In this document: piece after piece, positions 7,601 to 13,440 of the stretch | Layout of the letters: each line of letters starts with the position of its first letter | Numbering within the stretch: position 1 is the first letter of the stretch | NCBI GenBank assembly: GCA_050122535.1 | Contig: JASFIT010000067.1 | Span: 1-14,830 of the forward strand | Direction: 5' to 3' | Source: JASFEQ01 sp050122535 | GTDB lineage: Bacteria > Desulfobacterota > DSM-4660 > Desulfatiglandales > HGW-15 | Length of the DNA: 14,830 nt | The notes under the pieces: model-generated | Database searches by the model: none | Told to the model about the DNA's origin: nothing | The model's input: only the letters and a program-made list of their open reading frames with translations | Position numbers and translations under genes: made by a program

Positions 7601-8577
7601 GCGGCCTTGGTAAACGATGTGAGCTGTTTCTCAAAGAGGTGGTCCGGTGAAGAAGAGGAAAACAGATCAGGATAAAACTGCTCCATCAGACCCACATAAG
7701 ATATCTCCCTGAGACCATGTTTAACGGACAGCCTGGGACTTCCAGGCTTTCTACCTTTGACCATCTCTCTCAACGTAAAAAACAGTTTCGGCACACCGAA
7801 ATTGTCATCAGATTCCGCTTCGTGGCTCTGCCAATTGTTTAAGGTGTTAATAACCTTCTCAAAATGTTCTTTTCCTTTCTCCCATTTTCTCAACTCCTCC
7901 AGGTAGGGACTCAGGCTCTCTTCTTTGATCATGCGGCAGTATTCTTTGAAGACCTGTGGCTGCCATCCGCTTTTACGGAATAGTCTTTCACATGTCTCCC
8001 TAACCCGCCTGAAGCTGAGGGGATGCTCTATGATGCAGCGTAGAGCACGAAGAAGGCTGGTGCGGCTTCCAAAAGATTGAAGAAGGGGAAAAAGGGCATC
8101 CGGATCATTCGCCCAAACCGCAGATATCCCCATCTCCATCGCCTGCTCCATGATATTTCTTTGTCTTGCTCCTTGGATGATAACAAAACCGGGGTCAATT
8201 CCAGATTCCACTGGGTGGTCTCTTAAAAGATTGGCACAAAAGGAATGAATGGTAGAAATCCTATTCTTGTGGAACTGCTCTTTCGCCTCCCTGATCTTCC
8301 TTCTAAGCCTCTCATCGCCGTTGCGCCGCGTATGAAGATCCCTGTCCAACTGGCCAAGCATCTCATAAATGCGGCCTTTCATCTCCTCAGCCGCCTTTTC
8401 AGTAAAAGTCAAAGTAAGAATGTGGGGAAGGGAGACTGTATCGTCGGTGAGGAGGATAAAGCAGAATCTGTGACTGAGAATTCGGGTCTTACCCGCTCCT
8501 GGACCCGAGGTGACAACCATGTTTCTCTGATAGTCAAGGGCACAGAACTGTTGAAATGTGAGGTCTTCAAGCATCAT
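4678..8577 (-). CDS. AddA/RecB-like UvrD-family helicase with C-terminal Fe-S PD-(D/E)XK nuclease
   Basis: A 1299-residue ATP-dependent DNA helicase-nuclease, probably for double-strand-break end processing and recombination. The N-terminal superfamily 1A helicase has all motifs: Walker A GPGAGKTR (25-32), LTFTEKAAEEMK, ISTIHSFCANLLR, VDEFQDTN with D381/E382, VVGDKRQAIYKFRGG, HNFRTDSRPI, MTVHAAKGLEFP and RRVFYVGCSR. The C-terminal nuclease has H1086, D1175 in GSIDR, and D1190-W-K1192 (DWK), enclosed by C1030 and C1286-x2-C1289-x5-C1295. That cysteine arrangement is the [4Fe-4S] 'iron staple' known from AddB and Cas4-type nucleases; classical AddA lacks it. No addB-like partner is adjacent. 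The start (ATG ATG, first at 8577) has only a weak ribosome-binding site. 'Helicase-nuclease' is very sure; exact family (AddA, AdnA/B-like or own clade) is not. Confidence 0.92.
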   Translation of the reverse strand: MMLEDLTFQQFCALDYQRNMVVTSGPGAGKTRILSHRFCFILLTDDTVSLPHILTLTFTEKAAEEMKGRIYEMLGQLDRDLHTRRNGDERLRRKIREAKEQFHKNRISTIHSFCANLLRDHPVESGIDPGFVIIQGARQRNIMEQAMEMGISAVWANDPDALFPLLQSFGSRTSLLRALRCIIEHPLSFRRVRETCERLFRKSGWQPQVFKEYCRMIKEESLSPYLEELRKWEKGKEHFEKVINTLNNWQSHEAESDDNFGVPKLFFTLREMVKGRKPGSPRLSVKHGLREISYVGLMEQFYPDLFSSSSPDHLFEKQLTSFTKAAQVCLESYQREKKRLNALDFADLEALCHSFLTDFLESDDPHGLNRVQRAFKYIMVDEFQDTNRVQWEIISLLCSRRDQNGKPVLHPGKLFVVGDKRQAIYKFRGGDVTVFEHGTEGVKQSNQGQQVPMFWQNPEIDDRLRALDPGYPQLLDTHKKAFDGLPQSQREKILTGDIYLPHNFRTDSRPIEFLNATFDQIFSNKGTEELKAYETAPMPITMPEGKGSVPGNEGSVTFYLTQGSSSRKEQTEKEAALIVDIIEGLLGKRGEKNFEYEQYVDIRERIERNQLAIGILFFAFTHLKIYENVLREAGLPFKVHRGKGFYQCQEVMEMIQLLNYLADERQHISLMAALRSPIFAFTDAEIFDLFYGKQPTLEQFLSSENPSIRSVGQLIRSWRLLSTRLTIAELIRNIISDRCLTAIYSAHPNGMQRLANMEKLIEISRRFQGEGNGALPEFVRYCLEMAEEEEEEGEALLVSEGQSPICLMTVHAAKGLEFPMVIMPDLNRRPPLRTQAGRPIRLYASERGRPEEWNDKEGEIPVWPIEIPELDYGKSITPLGYLLTRRDRLEDMAENRRVFYVGCSRTMNHLALIGHMGRKMLEKGKGSLSTEDYRERATIMDLLDDIYQFEVNFPRKQSSFFEGKGSVPTVIYREPEPKMFRGVQYGGEKLTRKQLGDYDEAVKKIDLTEPIRSAPYYQFSFKSMRMFRTCPVMFYYRVILGLKGNGLTVSGSRGEETGVQKDFLEGEDERDYYASKEALYTGNVIHRYLERHCFGDPLDMDLLNNVCGRLAQSDRPNDSLHVETVAILKEKALKHLETTINDQQLLRILGVQNEYMEVPFLFTVSEGCEFRGSIDRLVRGGEKGQWVVLDWKSNDLENKDPYQVMKENDYDLQLACYKWAVEHILNEAVGDTYIYFTDGGKLIKSHWEGTPADIVEEMVQAVKAYEADRSQWVQDLREMKKDVKDCTYCDYERLCKAER

Positions 8578-8603
8578 GTTATCTTCAGCATTCGAATTGA
8601 AAC

Positions 8604-8778
8604 GTCATTGCGACCCCCGCGTAAGCGGGAGGAAGCAGTCTCATATTATGAAAGCCTTTCTTTTTTGCCAGCTTGCAAGAGATTGCGGAGCCTGTTCCGA
8701 GCCAGGTATTTTCTAAAAAAGCACGCTGAGAAAAGATGAGATTGCGTCGCCCCTGACTCTATGGGGGCTCGCAATGAC
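8604..8778. repeat. Inverted pair of GTCATTGCGA-type repeats, no gene inside
   Basis: The left unit (8604-8643) is GTCATTGCGA, an internal CCCGC-GTAA-GCGGG hairpin, then GAAGCAGTCTCAT. The right unit (8737-8778) is inverted: GAGATTGC ... CTCGCAATGAC. About 93 bases without an ORF separate them. The left unit begins 27 bases upstream of the start codon of the helicase-nuclease gene (minus strand), so any promoter of that gene must lie inside or beyond the repeat. A separate hairpin CGAGGA-ATCTCAC-TCCTCG follows at 8782-8800; the rest up to 8869 has no recognisable feature. Confidence 0.75.
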
Positions 8779-8869
8779 GGGCGAGGAATCTCACTCCTCG
8801 GAATTACAGCAAAGTCTGAACATCCTTGTTTTTTCCCAAGATGGCAACTGGGAAATCACCGCTCATCCC

Positions 8870-9233
8870 GTCATTGCGAGCGGCAGCGAAGCAATCTCAT
8901 ATTTGTTGATACAAATCTTCCCATCCCTCATTCAAGCTATTTATTAGGTCTATTTTCTTCTGTCTTGACCCACCCTTTATCTGTTTTTCTCTCAGTATGG
9001 CATTTTCTGGATCATCGAACATTTCATAATAAACCAGCTTGTTAATGTTATACTCCTTTGTGAATCCGCCAACCATTTTTTCCTTGTGTTCGTAGACCCT
9101 CCTTTTGAGATCTTTAGTTATGCCTGTGTAAAGCGTTGTATTGTTTCTATTGGTCATAATGTATACGAAGTATTGTTTATTCATTATTTCTCGTCGAGAT
9201 TGCTTCGGCTTCCTTCGTCAGCCTCGCAATGAC
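8870..9233. mobile_element. Candidate repeat-bounded unit carrying a GIY-YIG nuclease gene
   Basis: The left repeat (8870-8898) starts GTCATTGCGAG and ends GAAGCAATCTC. The right repeat (9196-9233) is inverted: GAGATTGCTTCG ... CTCGCAATGAC. Outer and inner ends are 11-base perfect inverted repeats; only the centres differ. The GIY-YIG frame fills the space between them almost exactly: its TGA stop (8897-8899) overlaps the left repeat and its start codon is 11 bases from the right repeat. No target-site duplication is obvious. That the unit moves is inference. Confidence 0.45.
8897..9184 (-). CDS. Small GIY-YIG domain nuclease (UPF0213/YhbQ-like)
   Basis: A 95-residue stand-alone GIY-YIG domain. 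Visible are the first strand FVYIM (6-10, GIY equivalent), LYTGIT (18-23, YIG equivalent), R28/R29 on the first helix, and E66 in REKQIK, the metal-binding glutamate of the fold. The C-terminal KIDLINSLNEGWEDL is typical of the small single-domain group. Members are predicted DNA endonucleases; cellular roles are mostly unknown. The gene is clearly more A+T-rich than its neighbours, and the ribosome-binding site is poor. It lies between inverted copies of a repeat that also occurs without the gene on both sides, suggesting acquisition together with the repeat. Residues for activity look intact. Confidence 0.88.
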   Translation of the reverse strand: MNKQYFVYIMTNRNNTTLYTGITKDLKRRVYEHKEKMVGGFTKEYNINKLVYYEMFDDPENAILREKQIKGGSRQKKIDLINSLNEGWEDLYQQI

Positions 9234-9347
9234 ATTTTGATAGATGGATAGGGTGGAAATTTCCCGAACTCCTAAGGCTAATAAGGGTTAAGAATTCTCG
9301 AGAGTATTTGAACGCAACTTTTATCAATTTAAGAATTTACATTCAAG

Positions 9348-9384
9348 CAAATTGCCTGTATGGAAGTACAGAATTGGCAATTTG
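9348..9384. repeat. Long A+T-rich palindrome
   Basis: CAAATTGCC (9348-9356) pairs with GGCAATTTG (9376-9384); inside, CTGTA-TGGAAG-TACAG (9356-9371) continues the stem after a four-base AATT bulge. It differs in base composition from the GC-rich repeats around it and is followed by no T run. It could be an operator or a structured RNA element. The surrounding 9234-9431 holds no gene. Confidence 0.55.
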
Positions 9385-9431
9385 AATTTTGATCCGTCGG
9401 GATATGAGATTTCCGAATGTGTATGATAGCT

Positions 9432-9549
9432 GTCATTGCAAGCCCCGATTTATTCGGGGGGAAGCAATCTCTTCCTGCTGGCAGACTCAACGAGATTGCC
9501 GCGTCGTCTGGCTCTCGCAATCGCGGAGTGCCAGACTCCTCGCAATGAC
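9432..9549. repeat. Third inverted pair of GTCATTGC-type repeats
   Basis: The left unit (9432-9471) is GTCATTGCAAG, a CCCCGA-TTTAT-TCGGGG hairpin, then GAAGCAATCTC. The right unit (9492-9549) is inverted: GAGATTGC ... CTCGCAATGAC, with an inner GTCTGGC...GCCAGAC stem. Only 20 bases separate them. It ends 50 bases before the start of the downstream nucleotidyltransferase gene and would form a very large hairpin if transcribed. Confidence 0.75.
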
Positions 9550-9598
9550 GGGAATTTGGTTCCCTTTACAATCTCACCCCATGAACGGAGTCTAATTG

Positions 9599-10408
9599 AT
9601 GACCTCGCAGAAAACAGCTTCCCTAATCCTGGCCGCTGGTAGGGGCAGTCGCATGAAAGGCTTTGACGGAAATAAGACCCTGTTGCCCCTGGTTTCTGGT
9701 GAGTCGCCCTTCAAAGGAAGTCACCCCATTTTGCTGCACATCCTTAGCAATCTCCCTCCAGGTCCAAAGGCCCTTGTGATCAACTACAAGAAAGAAGATT
9801 TAATTCACGCCACCCGATCTCTTGAGATCTCCTACTATGAACAACCCCTGCTTAACGGCACGGGGGGAGCCCTGATTGCGGCCAGGGAATTTCTTGAAGC
9901 TCAGGATTATGACCGGATCATCATCACCATGGGGGATGTCCCATTTGTCAGCGGTGCCACCTATCTGAATCTCACTGAAGGACTAAAGGCGAATAACCTG
10001 ACGGTCCTGGGCTTCCGTCCTTCGGACAAAAAGCAATATGGTGTACTTGAGACTGAAGGCGCAACTGTGAAAAGAATTATTGAATGGGCGTACTGGAAGA
10101 CCTACACTGAGGAAAGACAAAGGCAACTGCAGATTTTTAATTCTGGAATCTATGCGGCTCGCAAAGATGACCTTATACAGTATCTAGGCATCTTGGAAAA
10201 GAGGCCCCACACGGTAAGAAAAGAGAGGCACGGAAAGCTGGTCGAGGTGGAAGAGTTTTTTATTACTGATCTGGTCGAATTGATGCAAGATGATGGCCTA
10301 AAAGTAGGATATGCTCTCGCCGAGCAGGAGAACGAGGTCATGGGCGTGGATGACCTGCCATCCTTATTGAAAGCGCAGGAGATATTCAGAAACTCTGCAG
10401 ATAATTGA
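9599..10408 (+). CDS. GlmU-like sugar-phosphate nucleotidyltransferase, single domain
   Basis: The protein resembles the N-terminal uridylyltransferase domain of GlmU: LAAGRGSRMK (11-20) is the nucleotide-binding signature, followed by the PLLNGTGGAL loop, metal-site GDVPF, QYGVLE...VKRIIEW, FNSGIYA and EFFITDLVELM, ending with the VDD..SLLKAQEIF helix. At 269 residues it has no left-handed beta-helix acetyltransferase domain, so it cannot do both GlmU reactions. Expected reaction: transfer of a nucleotidyl group from an NTP to a sugar 1-phosphate; the exact sugar and nucleotide cannot be read from sequence. GGAG (9587-9590) lies 8 bases before ATG 9599, which is preferred to the in-frame TTG at 9596. 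The next gene is codirectional, 69 bases on, but a strong palindrome separates them. Confidence 0.85.
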   Translation: MTSQKTASLILAAGRGSRMKGFDGNKTLLPLVSGESPFKGSHPILLHILSNLPPGPKALVINYKKEDLIHATRSLEISYYEQPLLNGTGGALIAAREFLEAQDYDRIIITMGDVPFVSGATYLNLTEGLKANNLTVLGFRPSDKKQYGVLETEGATVKRIIEWAYWKTYTEERQRQLQIFNSGIYAARKDDLIQYLGILEKRPHTVRKERHGKLVEVEEFFITDLVELMQDDGLKVGYALAEQENEVMGVDDLPSLLKAQEIFRNSADN

Positions 10409-10412
10409 AATT

Positions 10413-10461
10413 CACCCCCACCCTGCCCTCCCCCTCGAGGGGGAGGGTTTGGGAGGGGGTG
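10413..10461. repeat. GC-rich palindromic repeat between two genes
   Basis: A perfect 22-base palindrome, CCCTCCCCCTC-GAGGGGGAGGG (10426-10447), lies inside an outer pair CACCCCCACCC / GGGAGGGGGTG (10413-10423 with 10451-10461, one mismatch). The theme recurs at 3408-3470 (TCCTCCCCC...GGGGGAGGA followed by GGTGGGGGTG), so these are two members of one dispersed family. There is no T run after it, so it is not a typical terminator. Confidence 0.75.
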
Positions 10462-10477
10462 ATAAGACGCGAAAGCA

Positions 10478-11140
10478 ATGAACAAACCCATAATCCGGCA
10501 GATTCCTATCGGTCCCCTTCAGGTGCTCACCTATCTTGTGGCATGCCCACAAACAAAAGAGGCGGTCATTATTGACCCGGCCGGAGAGGCGGAAAAGATC
10601 TCTGCCCTCATACATGAAGAGGGCGTTCAGGTGAAATTCATTCTCAACACCCACGGCCACGCCGATCATGTACTCGCCAACCAAAAGTTGAAGCAGATGC
10701 TGGCTGTGCCTACCTGCATGCATGAATCGGACGACCATTTCTTTTCCCTAAATGATGTCCAGGAAGCATCCTCAAAAGAATTCGGGCTTCCAACTTCAGA
10801 CCCTGTGGACATTCAATTGAAGGACGGTGACATCATTGAAGTGGGAACCCTTAAAGTAAATGTGATTCACACACCAGGACACACGCCTGGCTCGGTCTGC
10901 TATCTTGTCGGCGGAAACCTTTTTACAGGCGATACCCTTTTTGTAGGTGCAGTGGGCAGGACGGACCTTACAGGTGCATCACTGGAGACTCTTTTGGATT
11001 CATTGGAAAGGAAGCTCTTGCCCCTCCCTGCAGAAACGATCGTGTGGCCGGGTCATGATTATGGTGAGACCCCAACCTCTACCATAGGCCGAGAGATGGA
11101 AGAAAACCCCTATATCACCGACTTCATTCTTAACAAGTGA
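10478..11140 (+). CDS. MBL-fold metallo-hydrolase, glyoxalase-II/YcbL-like
   Basis: A 220-residue metallo-beta-lactamase-fold hydrolase, probably cytoplasmic, of the small glyoxalase-II-like (YcbL) group that hydrolyses thioesters such as S-lactoylglutathione. Metal ligands are all present: THGHADH (58-64; H59, H61, D63, H64), H135 in HTPGHTPGS, D152 in TGDTLF and H193 in WPGHDYG. It lacks the long C-terminal substrate-binding region of true glyoxalase II, so the natural substrate is uncertain. It lacks the rhodanese or cysteine features of persulfide dioxygenase fusions, though the related ETHE1 group shares the fold. No good ribosome-binding site precedes the ATG at 10478; the nearest G-rich stretch is part of the upstream palindrome. 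Confidence 0.9.
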   Translation: MNKPIIRQIPIGPLQVLTYLVACPQTKEAVIIDPAGEAEKISALIHEEGVQVKFILNTHGHADHVLANQKLKQMLAVPTCMHESDDHFFSLNDVQEASSKEFGLPTSDPVDIQLKDGDIIEVGTLKVNVIHTPGHTPGSVCYLVGGNLFTGDTLFVGAVGRTDLTGASLETLLDSLERKLLPLPAETIVWPGHDYGETPTSTIGREMEENPYITDFILNK

Positions 11141-11153
11141 AATGCGCTGTGTC

Positions 11154-11212
11154 TGTAGGGTGAGGTTTTACACCTCACCGCTAGCCGGTGGCATATGAAA
11201 TGCCACCCTACA
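11154..11212. repeat. Four-way cloverleaf palindromic repeat
   Basis: Closing stem TGTAGGG (11154-11160) pairs with CCCTACA (11206-11212). Inside, back to back: TGAGGT-TTTAC-ACCTCA (11161-11177), a small CCG-CTAGC-CGG (11178-11188) and TGGCAT-ATGAA-ATGCCA (11189-11205). No base is left over between stems. It sits between the convergent hydrolase and lipid-kinase genes, where it could also reduce read-through. It is not a tRNA: arm lengths and conserved loop bases do not fit. Confidence 0.8.
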
Positions 11213-11234
11213 AGACATTTGAAAGAGGAATGGT

Positions 11235-12173
11235 CTAGTTGCCCATAATAAGGGGCAACGCATCGGGCACTATCTTAATGACAACAGGTAACTCTCCCAA
11301 CTGCTCCCCATCCACATCTAGAAGAACCCGCTGATCCGACTCAGCCTCCACCTTCTTTGCCTCGAAGGCACTCACCTTGCCGACCTCAAGGAGCTTTCCA
11401 GTGTAGAGCTTCGGAAGATGCCAAAAGACCTCAGGTAGAGAAAGATCCCCAATGACTGTAACCTGGAACACGCCATCGTCAACACGAGCATCAGGAGCCA
11501 CCCACATGCCGCCGCCTTGATACTGCCCGTTGGCGACCATCACGTTCCAGCTTGAGACTGTCTGTTCAGGGCCGTTGTCCATCTTGAGGCGTATTCGTTT
11601 TTTGTCATAAATCAGAATGGAGATCAGCGTGGCCCAGATGAATGAGATGAACCCGCCAAACGCCTTGGTGGTCCTATTGACCCGCTCATCCACCTCGCCT
11701 CCTAAACCAAAGCTGGTAATGTTATGGAAGTATCTTAGAGCGGACTGACCACGATGATCCCTGTATCTAAGCCGCCCCAGGTCAATGGGCCGGGCATGGG
11801 ACTCTGCGATCAGATCCATTGCCTTATCCAGGTCCTTAGGTATGGGCACCGTCTTTATAAAGTCACACCCCGTTCCCCGTGGTATATATGAAAGCACGGC
11901 TCCTGTTCGAATGGCGCCATCCTCTCCCATGAACCCATTCACGACCTCATTAAGGCTTCCATCTCCCCCCACACAAACAATTTGCTCAGCGCCTTCAAGA
12001 AGGGCCTTGCGTGTCAGGCCAATCGCATCTCCTTGGCCAGTAGTGAGGTGGGCTTCAAATGGCCCCAGCCGATCTTTTGCAAGTGACTCGATTTGGGGCC
12101 ATTCCCTTCCCGTAGCGCCCATGGCTGCATTGGGATTGACAATGAACGCAATTCTCTTTTGACGGCATAACAT
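11235..12173 (-). CDS. Diacylglycerol/lipid kinase family protein (DagK catalytic domain, YegS/BmrU-like)
   Basis: Predicted to phosphorylate diacylglycerol or a related lipid with ATP at the membrane surface. IAFIVNPNAAMG at the N-terminus, VGGDGSLNEVVNG (GGDGS 69-73) as the nucleotide-binding loop, PRGTGCDFIKT (where many homologues have GTxND, here Cys replaces Asn), and the C-terminal YQGGGMWVAP and LDVDGEQLGELPVVIKIVP strands are all typical. With the ATG at 12173 the protein has 312 residues, normal for the family. A GTG at 12191 would add six residues, but GGGGGA sits well placed for the ATG and nothing precedes the GTG. No phosphatidate-pathway gene adjoins; upstream is a repeat-rich spacer. 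Confidence 0.9.
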   Translation of the reverse strand: MLCRQKRIAFIVNPNAAMGATGREWPQIESLAKDRLGPFEAHLTTGQGDAIGLTRKALLEGAEQIVCVGGDGSLNEVVNGFMGEDGAIRTGAVLSYIPRGTGCDFIKTVPIPKDLDKAMDLIAESHARPIDLGRLRYRDHRGQSALRYFHNITSFGLGGEVDERVNRTTKAFGGFISFIWATLISILIYDKKRIRLKMDNGPEQTVSSWNVMVANGQYQGGGMWVAPDARVDDGVFQVTVIGDLSLPEVFWHLPKLYTGKLLEVGKVSAFEAKKVEAESDQRVLLDVDGEQLGELPVVIKIVPDALPLIMGN

Positions 12174-12198
12174 GATGGACACGTCCCCCACACTAGAT

Positions 12199-12504
12199 AT
12201 TCACCGCTGAGACGCTAAGTCCGCAGAGAATCCTTTGAGAATTTTTGCCGCAGACACACCCCAGTGAAATAGCCTTCGCATTTCACGGGGCAGGCGCAGA
12301 CTTCCGCGGACGGTATGCATGATCGCTTGAGCGCCCCGCGAAGCGGGTCTCCCAATGTGCTGCATTGGGACATATGGAGAACCCTATGACGAAAAATGAG
12401 CTGGCTCATTTTTTGTCATTCGGGTCTCCATATTGCTGCAAGCGATCAATAGAATACCATCTTCTCTCTCAACTCTACATCTACCTCTGTGTTCTCTGTG
12501 TCTC
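12199..12504. repeat. Composite intergenic repeat region
   Basis: The left edge resembles CACCGCnGAGACGC...CGCAGAGAA (12202-12230); the right edge reads CTCTGTGTTCTCTGTGTCTC (12485-12504), roughly the inverse of such a motif. Inside are a hairpin CCCC-A-GTGAAAT...ATTTCAC-GGGG (12259-12290), direct CGCAGAC copies, and the large branched palindrome 12312-12458. No gene is supported in 12174-12554; the frame at 12215-12409 runs across the palindromes and is judged spurious. Confidence 0.55.
12312..12458. repeat. Large branched palindrome
   Basis: Outer stems are GGTAT (12312-12316) with ATACC (12454-12458), then GATCGCTTG (12321-12329) with CAAGCGATC (12439-12447). Enclosed are CCCGC-GAA-GCGGG (12335-12347), CCCAATG-TGCTG-CATTGGG (12351-12369), and a long imperfect stem 12372-12400 with 12405-12433 (29 positions, about five mismatches, CTGG loop). 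The phrase CGGGTCTCC occurs twice (12344-12352 and 12421-12429), so other pairings are possible. Confidence 0.75.
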
Positions 12505-12554
12505 GAACGACCCCGAGCTCTCGAGGGGGAGTGGGTGGTAAGTCCTGTATTAGA

Positions 12555-13301
12555 TCATTTGCCGGACAATCCCTTAATCAGGGCCAACACATTGTGACCC
12601 AAGACCTGATGGTTGTACCCTCCTTCCAGGATGCCGAAGCATCCTCCACCGCACCGCTCCGCGGCCGCACGAACCATACGGCCAATTTCCTTGTAGTCGT
12701 CTGTGGTAAGGGTCCCACCCCAGTCCTCTTCGTGGTTGTCAAAGCCTGCTGAAATCCCGATGATATCCGCCTGGCACCGCTCCATCTCGTCAGCCACCTC
12801 GCCCATGTAGACTTCACGGGTGTGGGTCGTCACGTTATGAATCGTCACCCACTCCTTGTCTTCTAAGGTGTTTACCGTACCGTCACCAAAATGGAGGTCA
12901 ATGTCCAAGACATATGCGTGATGAATCATTCCTTTTTGTTTCAATCGGGCAAGGGCTATGGCCATGTTGTTGAAATAACAGAAGCCCCAGCAGGAGCCGG
13001 AGGAGGCGTGGTGGCCCGGGGGACGAATAAGTCCAAAGCATGGTTCGGTTAACCCAAGGGTTGCGGCCTGGATGGCGCCGCCTGCGGCCAAAGCAGCAAT
13101 GGGGAAAAGCCCTTGACCGCTCACACTTTCAATCAGTGAATCCGTATGTACAGCAGCAATATCCTCCACTGAGGCGGACTCGGCCGTAACAAATTCCACC
13201 TCAGGAGCAATTGCTTGCACAACGGCTTCTAGTCGTCCAGCTGCTGCTGCTGGATCAGAAGTGTAAACCTGGTAGAAGTCATCATGAAAAATGACCTTCA
13301 T
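12555..13301 (-). CDS. Histone-deacetylase-family hydrolase, short form
   Basis: A zinc-dependent deacetylase or amidohydrolase of the arginase/deacetylase fold; bacterial members act on acetylpolyamines, acetylated proteins or other amides. Seen: RPPGHHAS (93-100) with tandem catalytic histidines H97/H98, WGFCYFNN, zinc ligands D135 and H137 in DIDLHFGDGT, D188 in SAGFDNH, and transition-state tyrosine Y229 in EGGYN. The N-terminus KVIFHDDFYQVYTSDP is family-like, so the gene is complete, yet 248 residues is about 100 fewer than typical members. The shortage lies mainly between the DxH and AGFD ligands. All catalytic residues are kept, so a compact active enzyme is expected; the substrate is unknown. 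A GAGG 8 bases before the ATG supports the start. Confidence 0.92.
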   Translation of the reverse strand: MKVIFHDDFYQVYTSDPAAAAGRLEAVVQAIAPEVEFVTAESASVEDIAAVHTDSLIESVSGQGLFPIAALAAGGAIQAATLGLTEPCFGLIRPPGHHASSGSCWGFCYFNNMAIALARLKQKGMIHHAYVLDIDLHFGDGTVNTLEDKEWVTIHNVTTHTREVYMGEVADEMERCQADIIGISAGFDNHEEDWGGTLTTDDYKEIGRMVRAAAERCGGGCFGILEGGYNHQVLGHNVLALIKGLSGK

Positions 13302-13440
13302 AGCAACCTCATGCCATCACGATGAATTGTTGGTTAGCCGTCAAGTGGGTCTGTCTGGAAGGATTTCGTTCTATTTTTTTCCCAGGCAGAACTAAACAAA
13401 ACTCCTTTATCTTTGCTGCCTACTGCCCACTGAATACTTC

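Noticed and set aside
8245..8739. 164-codon plus-strand open frame
   Set aside because: Mostly antisense to the N-terminal helicase region, with its end in a repeat; no supporting motif.
9348..9384. Rho-independent terminator
   Set aside because: Neither strand has a T run directly after the stem and the stem is A+T-rich.
8604..9549. CRISPR array, because similar repeats recur
   Set aside because: The repeats alternate in orientation, have different centres and irregular spacers, and no cas gene is present.
11154..11212. tRNA gene, because of the cloverleaf shape
   Set aside because: Stem lengths, missing T-loop and D-loop signature bases and total length of 59 do not fit a tRNA.
12215..12409. 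64-codon minus-strand open frame between lipid kinase and HDAC-like genes
   Set aside because: Its bases are explained by the hairpins of the composite repeat; no family resemblance.
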